From: Pseudomonadota bacterium
Lineage (GTDB): Bacteria; Pseudomonadota; Alphaproteobacteria; Rhizobiales; Hyphomicrobiaceae
Direction: 5' to 3'
Assembly (NCBI GenBank): GCA_023412745.1
Contig: JAEZBZ010000262.1
Location: 1-13,519 of the forward strand
Length of the DNA: 13,519 nucleotides
Shown here piece by piece: positions 7,024 to 13,519 of the stretch. The notes below the pieces were generated by a model, which searched no databases, was not told the DNA's origin, and worked only from the letters and a program-made list of their open reading frames with translations. The stretch's first letter is position 1. Each line of letters opens with the position of its first letter. A program made the translations under genes and the position numbers.

Positions 7024-7590
7024 TCAGGTCTCGTCGTCGTGCGAATGGTGATGATGACCATGCGTATGGGCGTGGCCGTGATCATGGGCGTGATTGTGAT
7101 CGTGCCCGTGGTGATGGTGGTGTCCACCGTGATGATGGCCCTTGTGCAGCGGACCTTTGCCGCCGTAGGCACCGCCCTCCGGTTCGAACGGACGCGTCAC
7201 ATGATGCACGTGGGCTCCGAGCCCTGTCACCATCTCTTCCAGCACATGATCCGGCTGGATGTAGATCGCGCCTGGGACGATCTCAGCGGGCGTATGCCGG
7301 TTGCCGATGTGCCAGGCGATCCGCGCCAGTTCCAAGGGGCCGTGCGTACGGATTTCCAGCAGCGGCTCGGGCGCGGCGGCAACGACGATCAGCGTGCCGT
7401 CATCGAGCAGCAGCGCGTCGCCATGAGCGAGATAGGTCGCTTCCGGTAGGTCGAGCAGGAATTCCACGCCGCCGTCCGAGGTCATGGCCAGCCGCCGCCG
7501 ATAGCGCGCCGCGCGGTCGAGCGTGATGGTGTCGGTGGGCGACTTGGAGCAGAGTTCTGTCTTGCGGACGATCGTGGCGGCGCGGCGCAT
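7024..7590 (-). CDS. ureE: Urease nickel metallochaperone UreE with long His-rich tail
   Basis: UreE is the cytoplasmic nickel chaperone that hands Ni2+ to the UreG-UreF-UreD complex. The protein is 188 residues. The peptide-binding domain covers about residues 1-75 and the metal-binding domain about 76-148, with GNRH at 96-99. H99 matches the interface nickel ligand His96 of Klebsiella UreE. Residues 149-188 hold 22 histidines out of 40, plus several Asp, and could buffer multiple nickel ions. The start at 7590 is set by AGAAGG seven bases upstream, which overlaps the ureC stop; a longer frame from 7653 would run into ureC and has no support. The short gap to ureF (3 bp) fits one transcript. 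The identity is firm. Confidence 0.97.
   Translation of the reverse strand: MRRAATIVRKTELCSKSPTDTITLDRAARYRRRLAMTSDGGVEFLLDLPEATYLAHGDALLLDDGTLIVVAAAPEPLLEIRTHGPLELARIAWHIGNRHTPAEIVPGAIYIQPDHVLEEMVTGLGAHVHHVTRPFEPEGGAYGGKGPLHKGHHHGGHHHHHGHDHNHAHDHGHAHTHGHHHHSHDDET
7027..7146 (-). repeat. Low-complexity stretch encoding the UreE histidine tail
   Basis: On the + strand this is a run of GTG/ATG-rich triplets; on the coding strand CAT and CAC codons encode 22 histidines in 40 residues, mixed with Gly, Asp and Ala. Such tracts tend to vary in length between strains by slippage. It is coding sequence, not a separate element. Confidence 0.85.
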
Positions 7591-7597
7591 GGTTTTA

Positions 7598-7601
7598 CCT
7601 T

Positions 7602-7603
<2 letters not shown>
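7598..7603 (-). promoter_or_regulatory. Ribosome binding site of ureE overlapping the ureC stop
   Basis: AGAAGG on the minus strand lies 7 nt before the ureE ATG at 7590 and shares two bases with the ureC TAG stop (7602-7604). It decides the ureE start and suggests that ribosomes finishing ureC reinitiate on ureE. Confidence 0.75.
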
Positions 7604-9317
<1,714 letters not shown>

Positions 9318-9335
9318 TGTCTCGTACCCCGTGCG

Positions 9336-9641
9336 TTACAGCTTGCCCATCACGGCTTGGCGAAATCCGTAGACCGTCTGTGCGCCGGCCAGTTCCACCA
9401 GCATCACCTCACGGGACTGCCCCGGCTCGAAGCGCACGGCAGTACCGGCCGCGATATCGAGGCGGAAGCCGCGTGCTTTATCGCGGTCGAACGACAGTGC
9501 GGGGTTGGTTTCGAAGAAGTGGTAGTGGCTGCCGACCTGTATCGGCCGGTCACCCGTATTGGAGACGGTGAGCGTCACCGTGGCGCGGCCGGAGTTCAGC
9601 TCGATATCGCCGTCGGCGGTGAACAGTTCGCCCGGGATCAT
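9336..9641 (-). CDS. ureB: Urease beta subunit
   Basis: UreB is the small structural subunit of urease that packs against UreC and UreA. The protein has 101 residues, the standard length for the unfused bacterial subunit, and starts with the family opening MIPGELF. VGSHYHFFETN and the GFRLDI / AGTAVRFEPG blocks are conserved. The ATG at 9641 has GAGGT six bases upstream, overlapping the hupE stop. In many bacteria ureB follows ureA directly; here hupE/ureJ stands between them. Confidence 0.98.
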   Translation of the reverse strand: MIPGELFTADGDIELNSGRATVTLTVSNTGDRPIQVGSHYHFFETNPALSFDRDKARGFRLDIAAGTAVRFEPGQSREVMLVELAGAQTVYGFRQAVMGKL

Positions 9642-9647
9642 GACGCT

Positions 9648-9652
9648 ACCTC
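9648..9652 (-). promoter_or_regulatory. Ribosome binding site of ureB overlapping the hupE stop
   Basis: GAGGT on the minus strand lies 6 nt before the ureB ATG and shares two bases with the hupE TGA stop (9651-9653). It suggests coupled translation of hupE and ureB. Confidence 0.6.
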
Positions 9653-10241
9653 ACTGAACGAGCAGCACGAGGCCGAGCACCGCAGTAGCCCCGCCGATGA
9701 CGCGGGCGGCTTTGAGCGCGGTTCCGCTCTGAAGCATTTGCCCCATGCCGAGGCCGATCCCGTGCAGCATGATGGTCGCAATCACGAATCCGGTTGCGTA
9801 GCCGAGCCAGTTGCCGATGGGCGCCTCCGCGCCGTGCGCATGGCCATGGAATACGCCGAACACTGCGATCAGCGCGGCGCCTACCGCGGTCGGGGCCTGC
9901 GCGGCGGCCAGAATGGCAACGCCCAGCACGATAACGGAGGCCGCGATCGTCGGCTCGACCATCGGCAGTTCGATGCCGCTTTGGCCCAGGATGCCACCAG
10001 CCACCATGGCGGTAACGAATGCCGCCGGCCAGATCCAAATGCGCTGGCCCCCGGCGATGGCAGCCCACAAGCCCACCGCGATCATGGCGGCCAGATGATC
10101 GAGCCCGCCGACCGGATGCAGGAACCCGGTGAAAAACGTACTGTGCGTGTGATCTCCGACGTGCGCCATTGCCGGTGAAGCCCATAGTGCGGCGGCGGTC
10201 AGGCTGCCGACGATGGCGCGAGCGCGCTTGTAGTAAGTCAT
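9651..10241 (-). CDS. ureJ: HupE/UreJ-family nickel permease
   Basis: This is a predicted inner-membrane protein of 196 residues that supplies nickel for urease. The N-terminus is a signal peptide with probable cleavage AMA|H after residue 26, leaving a His-rich start (HVGDHTHS). The HX5DH motif is at H42, D48 and H49 (HPVGGLDH), as reported to matter in HupE. A second family motif, FHGHAHGAE, lies near residue 130. About six hydrophobic segments follow each other. AAGGGG sits six bases before the ATG at 10241. Position between ureA and ureB points to urease service, hence UreJ rather than hydrogenase-linked HupE. Metal transport is inferred from the family, not seen directly. Confidence 0.9.
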   Translation of the reverse strand: MTYYKRARAIVGSLTAAALWASPAMAHVGDHTHSTFFTGFLHPVGGLDHLAAMIAVGLWAAIAGGQRIWIWPAAFVTAMVAGGILGQSGIELPMVEPTIAASVIVLGVAILAAAQAPTAVGAALIAVFGVFHGHAHGAEAPIGNWLGYATGFVIATIMLHGIGLGMGQMLQSGTALKAARVIGGATAVLGLVLLVQ

Positions 10242-10274
10242 GTCAGTCCCCTTAGTTTTGATGCCGCGATGTCA

Positions 10275-10577
10275 TCAGCGGATGGGTTCGTGAACGGTGA
10301 CGAGCTTGGTGCCGTCGGGAAACGTGGCCTCGACCTGGACGTCATGAATCATCTCGGCGATGCCGGGCATGACCTGATCTCGCGTGATGACTTTGGCGCC
10401 ATCGCGCATCAGTTCGGCGACGGAGCGACCATCGCGCGCGCCTTCGACGACGAAATCCGTGATCAGCGCGACCGCCTCGGGGTGGTTCAGCTTCACGCCA
10501 CGTTCGAGCCGCTTACGAGCGACGATGGCCGCCATGGCGACAAGTAGTTTGTCTTTCTCACGAGGTGTCAGGTTCAT
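10275..10577 (-). CDS. ureA: Urease gamma subunit
   Basis: UreA is the smallest structural subunit of urease. The protein is 100 residues, the standard unfused length, and opens with MNLTPREKDKLL. The blocks RGVKLNHPEAVALI, EGARDGRSVAELM and EATFPDGTKLVTVH are typical of the family. It starts 21 bp after ureD and ends 33 bp before hupE, the longest gap in the operon. The ribosome site is weak (CGAGAAA). No other family fits. Confidence 0.99.
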   Translation of the reverse strand: MNLTPREKDKLLVAMAAIVARKRLERGVKLNHPEAVALITDFVVEGARDGRSVAELMRDGAKVITRDQVMPGIAEMIHDVQVEATFPDGTKLVTVHEPIR

Positions 10578-10598
10578 GCGGTTTTTCTCGTTGACCTA

Positions 10599-11462
10599 TC
10601 AGTGAGCCCACGCACGTGGGACGTGCCGGGGTGTCAGGGCTTGGACGGCGCGTTGCAGGGCTTGGTGTGTTTCGGTAAGGCCATCAGCCAGCACGCGCAC
10701 GATGAGCATGCGGTTCCAGGCGCTGATGCCGTGCAGAGCGGGAGCATCGGTCAATGCGGTGCGTACGGCATCTCGCAAGTCTTCAGCGTCAGGACCAACG
10801 TAGAGCAGCAGGCCTGTGCTGCGCGCGGTGCCCATAGCTGCGGGTCGCAGCATGATTTCCCCGAGATTTCCATCGAGGCGCGTGGTTTCGGCAAAGTACA
10901 ATCGCCCTTCGCGGTGCACGCGCCACGCGTCGTGATAGTGCCCCGCGCCCATGGTTTCGCCGCTGGCGATGCGGCCGAATACAGTCGCCTCCGCCATCAG
11001 CAGTCGAGCGTTGCCGGATACGTCAACGTCGAACCGACGCCGCAATCGAGAACCAGAAAACAGGATGGTTGCTTGCGGCAGCCACGATAATGATGCGCCC
11101 GCGTCAGCGCGCAAGCGCACGTCGATTTCAGTCGGTGCGCCGAGGCTGCGATAGATGCGTTCAGCGGTTGCGGTGGAAAGGGCGACCTCCGCCTCTGCAT
11201 TGGCGGTCACGTCGAAGGTGACTTTGTCGCCGCCCGCAACGCCGCCGCCGGTATTTATAACGACCGGTTCGAGGACGGAACTCACCGAGGTCGGAAATTT
11301 GATGCGATAGCCGCCGCGCTCGTCTAGATCGACGATCCGTGTGCGATCGCCCACCCGCGCGCACGTCAACGCGGCCCGCCCGGTGGCGCGGACCGGTGCC
11401 ATCCTGTCGGCCAGCGCGCGTGCACTGTCGGGTGTGTCAGACGACCAGCCGGCGACGGACAT
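10599..11462 (-). CDS. ureD: Urease accessory protein UreD
   Basis: UreD (UreH in some species) binds apo-urease directly and channels nickel from UreF-UreG into it. With the chosen start the protein is 287 residues. Family blocks seen are NTGGGVAGGDKVTFDV, ATAERIYRS, and QATILFSGSRLRRRFDVDV. The ATG at 11462 has TGGAGG close upstream and makes the gene overlap the urtE 3' end by 26 bp. An ATG at 11483 would lengthen the overlap and lacks a ribosome site; an ATG at 11402 would avoid overlap and shorten the protein by 20 residues before the conserved region. The overlap ties the urea transporter and urease genes into one transcript. Confidence 0.95.
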   Translation of the reverse strand: MSVAGWSSDTPDSARALADRMAPVRATGRAALTCARVGDRTRIVDLDERGGYRIKFPTSVSSVLEPVVINTGGGVAGGDKVTFDVTANAEAEVALSTATAERIYRSLGAPTEIDVRLRADAGASLSWLPQATILFSGSRLRRRFDVDVSGNARLLMAEATVFGRIASGETMGAGHYHDAWRVHREGRLYFAETTRLDGNLGEIMLRPAAMGTARSTGLLLYVGPDAEDLRDAVRTALTDAPALHGISAWNRMLIVRVLADGLTETHQALQRAVQALTPRHVPRAWAH

Positions 11463-12132
11463 CGGCCTCCACCATTTCAGCACGCGTTCCGCTGAGCACG
11501 ATTTGCCCGCGCTCCATCACGGCGTAGCGGTCGGCCAGATCGCGGGCGAACTCGAAATACTGCTCGACCAGCACGATGGCCATTTGCCCTTTCTTGCGCA
11601 AGTAATCGATGGCGCGGCCGATATCCTTGATGATCGACGGCTGAATGCCTTCGGTCGGTTCGTCCAGGATCAGCAATCGAGGTTTCATCACAAGGGCGCG
11701 GGCGATGGCGAGCTGCTGCTGCTGGCCACCGGAAAGGTCGCCGCCGCGCCGATTCATCATTGTCTTCAGCACCGGAAATAGCTCGAGGATCTCTTCCTCG
11801 ACCACGCGCTCGGCACGCTTGAGAACAGCAAATCCGGTCAGCAGGTTTTCGCGGACGGTGAGCAGCGGAAAGATTTCGCGGCCCTGCGGCACCAGTGCGA
11901 TTCCGCGGCGCGCGCGTTCATACGGCGGCAGCGGCGTGATGGCTTCTTCTTCCCACGCGATCTGCCCAGCGGCAACCCGGTGATGGCCTGCAATCGCGCG
12001 CAGCAGGCTGGTCTTGCCGACACCGTTGCGGCCGAGAACCGACATGACTTCACCGGGGCGCGCTTCCAGTGACACGCCGCGCAACGCCTGCGCCGCGCCG
12101 TAATAGAGATCGATCTGTTCGACTTTCAGCAT
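11437..12132 (-). CDS. urtE: Urea ABC transporter ATP-binding protein UrtE
   Basis: UrtE is one of the two cytoplasmic ATPases of the high-affinity urea importer UrtABCDE. The protein is 231 residues. Walker A is GRNGVGKT (34-41), the signature is LSGGQ (133-137) and Walker B ends in D157-E158. PTEGIQPSIIKDIG after Walker B and the MMNRRGGDLSGGQQQQ block are typical of UrtE. VEQ replaces the usual switch histidine, as in the related LivF proteins. It starts 16 bp after urtD and overlaps ureD. LivF of a branched-chain amino acid transporter is the alternative; sequence blocks and urease context favour urea. Confidence 0.94.
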   Translation of the reverse strand: MLKVEQIDLYYGAAQALRGVSLEARPGEVMSVLGRNGVGKTSLLRAIAGHHRVAAGQIAWEEEAITPLPPYERARRGIALVPQGREIFPLLTVRENLLTGFAVLKRAERVVEEEILELFPVLKTMMNRRGGDLSGGQQQQLAIARALVMKPRLLILDEPTEGIQPSIIKDIGRAIDYLRKKGQMAIVLVEQYFEFARDLADRYAVMERGQIVLSGTRAEMVEADVRRRLVV

Positions 12133-12148
12133 AGTGTCCGATCCTCGC

Positions 12149-12928
12149 TTATCGGCCCAGATAGACTTCGATCACGCGCTGATTGGATGAAACGGCATCG
12201 ATGCTGCCTTCCGCCAAAACTGATCCTTCATGCAGGCACGACACCTTGACGCCGAGCGCGCGCACAAACGCCATATCGTGCTCGACCACAACAACGGAAT
12301 GATCCGCCGAAATCCGCTTCAGTAGTTCGGCCGTGGCTTCCGTTTCGGCATCCGTCATGCCGGCGACGGGTTCGTCGACCAGAAGCAGCTTGGGATCCTG
12401 CGCCAGCAGCATGCCGATTTCGAGCCACTGCTTCTGGCCATGGCTGAGCGTGCCCGCGAGCGCATCGCGCTGCATCGCCAAGCCGACCGTGCCCAGAATG
12501 TCGCCGATCCGTTTGGCATCTGCCGATGGAATGCCCCAAATCAGATTGGCGCGCACGCCGCGATCGTTCTTGAGGGCGAGAAGGATGTTGTCCTCCACGC
12601 TGTGATGCTCAAAGACGGTTGGTTTCTGGAATTTGCGGCCGATTCCGAGGTTGGCGATCTTGGCCTCGTCCAGTTGCGTAAGGTCCACGCCGTGGTCGAA
12701 AACCACCTCGCCCTTGTCCGGCCGGGTCTTGCCGCTGATGACGTCCATCATCGTGGTTTTTCCCGCCCCATTGGGGCCGATGATGGCGCGCATTTCCCCG
12801 GGCTGGATTTGAAGCGAGAGATTGTTTAGCGCGCGGAAGCCGTCGAATGTCACCGTCACGCCGTCGAGATACAATAGACTTGGCGTCAGTTGTGGAGGGG
12901 CATCGCCTTGGACGACGATCTCGTTCAT
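12149..12928 (-). CDS. urtD: Urea ABC transporter ATP-binding protein UrtD
   Basis: UrtD is the second ATPase of the urea importer. The protein is 259 residues. Walker A is GPNGAGKT (51-58), the signature is LSHGQ (161-165), Walker B ends in D185-E186 and the switch histidine is H217. GRKFQKPTVFE and LSHGQKQWLEIGMLL are characteristic of UrtD and separate it from LivG. The ATG at 12928 is fixed by AGGAGG five bases upstream, overlapping the urtC stop. About 15 residues precede the first strand of the ATPase fold. Confidence 0.95.
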   Translation of the reverse strand: MNEIVVQGDAPPQLTPSLLYLDGVTVTFDGFRALNNLSLQIQPGEMRAIIGPNGAGKTTMMDVISGKTRPDKGEVVFDHGVDLTQLDEAKIANLGIGRKFQKPTVFEHHSVEDNILLALKNDRGVRANLIWGIPSADAKRIGDILGTVGLAMQRDALAGTLSHGQKQWLEIGMLLAQDPKLLLVDEPVAGMTDAETEATAELLKRISADHSVVVVEHDMAFVRALGVKVSCLHEGSVLAEGSIDAVSSNQRVIEVYLGR

Positions 12929-12933
12929 GTGCG

Positions 12934-12939
12934 CCTCCT
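12934..12939 (-). promoter_or_regulatory. Ribosome binding site of urtD overlapping the urtC stop
   Basis: A consensus AGGAGG on the minus strand lies 5 nt before the urtD ATG and shares two bases with the urtC TAG stop (12938-12940). It is the strongest ribosome site in the operon. Confidence 0.8.
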
Positions 12940-13519
12940 ATTCCGCCGGCTGTTCGGCCGACCGGGCGGGGTACTCTTTGGCCGGCGTTTCCTTGCGCCG
13001 CCGTCCCAGCCAGTCGCCGAGCGTTCCGAGGATGCCCTTCGGCAGGAAGATGGTCACCAGCACGAACAGTGCGCCGAGCGCGAACAGCCAGTACGGCGCC
13101 AGCAGGCCCGTCGTGAACGTCGTCTTGGCGAAGTTGACCAGCACCGCGCCAAGTGCGGCGCCCGCCAATGTTCCGCGTCCGCCGACCGCCACCCAGATCA
13201 CCACCTCGATCGAGTTGGCCGGGGCGAATTCGCTCGGATTGATGATGCCGACCTGCGGCACGTACAACGCCCCCGCTATCCCCGCCATCACCGCCGAAAC
13301 CGCGAACACGAAGGTCTTGTAGTTCTCCACCTGGTAGCCGAGGAAGCGCGTCCGACTCTCCGCGTCGCGGATCGAGATCAATACTTTGCCGAGCCTTGAT
13401 CCGACGATTGCCCGCGCGACCAAGTACCCGAGCGCGAGCGCCATCGCGGAGGCCGAGAACAAGGCTGCGCGCGTCGCGTCGGATTGCACCGAGAAGCCGA
13501 GGATGTCCTTGAAGTCGGT
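12938..13519 (-). CDS. urtC: Urea ABC transporter permease UrtC (N-terminal part beyond the window)
   Basis: UrtC is an inner-membrane permease subunit of the urea importer, of the LivM type. Only the last 193 residues are visible, and the frame stays open to the right edge. The first visible residues TDFKDILGF are a UrtC-like loop. Hydrophobic segments lie near residues 18-38, 68-90, 105-132 and 140-160 of the visible part. Between the first two lies the LivM-family cytoplasmic loop (RDAESRTRFLGY), where the ATPases dock. The C-terminus is a charged tail (GRRRKETPA...EQPAE). A GTG at 13489 is internal and not the start. The next gene to the right should be urtB. Confidence 0.92.
   Translation of the reverse strand, partial: TDFKDILGFSVQSDATRAALFSASAMALALGYLVARAIVGSRLGKVLISIRDAESRTRFLGYQVENYKTFVFAVSAVMAGIAGALYVPQVGIINPSEFAPANSIEVVIWVAVGGRGTLAGAALGAVLVNFAKTTFTTGLLAPYWLFALGALFVLVTIFLPKGILGTLGDWLGRRRKETPAKEYPARSAEQPAE

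Noticed and set aside
6817..7449. A + strand open frame with a long Val/Met-rich stretch that could look like a membrane protein
   Set aside because: The hydrophobic run is the complement of the His codons of ureE; the gene is ureE and the start of ureF.
9357..10178. A 273-codon + strand open frame opposite ureB and hupE
   Set aside because: It is antisense to two certain genes, is rich in His, Asp and Arg as is typical of shadow translation, and has no ribosome site.

Overview
The window looks like chromosomal DNA of a GC-rich alphaproteobacterium, most likely of the Hyphomicrobiales (Bradyrhizobium, Rhodopseudomonas or Afipia type). This rests on protein style, the urt-ure gene order with hupE inside the urease genes, and a CCTGGGTCAAGCCCGGG-type palindrome of the kind common in such genomes. 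It is inferred by eye, with no database search. Coding density is high. I see no tRNA, rRNA, CRISPR array, IS element, phage gene or broken gene.

Left part (1-5667), assorted housekeeping and catabolic genes. A 5'-truncated NAD(P)-dependent aldehyde dehydrogenase of the succinate-semialdehyde dehydrogenase type (+) ends at a good intrinsic terminator. It converges on an exported matrixin-like zinc metalloprotease (-). A short palindromic element separates the protease from leuB (-), which encodes 3-isopropylmalate dehydrogenase. A 250-bp divergent spacer with several inverted repeats separates leuB from a GMC-family, cholesterol-oxidase-like flavoenzyme (+). That enzyme carries a cysteine cluster with ferredoxin-like spacing.

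Right part (5684-13519), one tightly packed minus-strand run read from the right edge leftwards: urtC (cut by the edge), urtD, urtE, ureD, ureA, hupE/ureJ, ureB, ureC, ureE, ureF, ureG. Adjacent genes either overlap or lie within about 35 bp, and no promoter or terminator is evident inside. The run is best read as one urea-use operon. The Urt ABC transporter imports urea; the three-subunit urease (UreA, UreB, UreC) splits it into ammonia and CO2. HupE/UreJ probably brings nickel into the cell, and UreD, UreE, UreF and UreG insert nickel into the carbamylated-lysine active site. All residues I checked in UreC and UreG are intact, so the urease should be functional. urtA and urtB, and the operon promoter, should lie beyond the right edge.

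I do not find a clearly new system. The most interesting items are the cysteine cluster in the GMC oxidoreductase, the very His-rich UreE tail next to a co-transcribed nickel permease, the stacked palindromes between leuB and the GMC gene, and the composite palindrome downstream of leuB.
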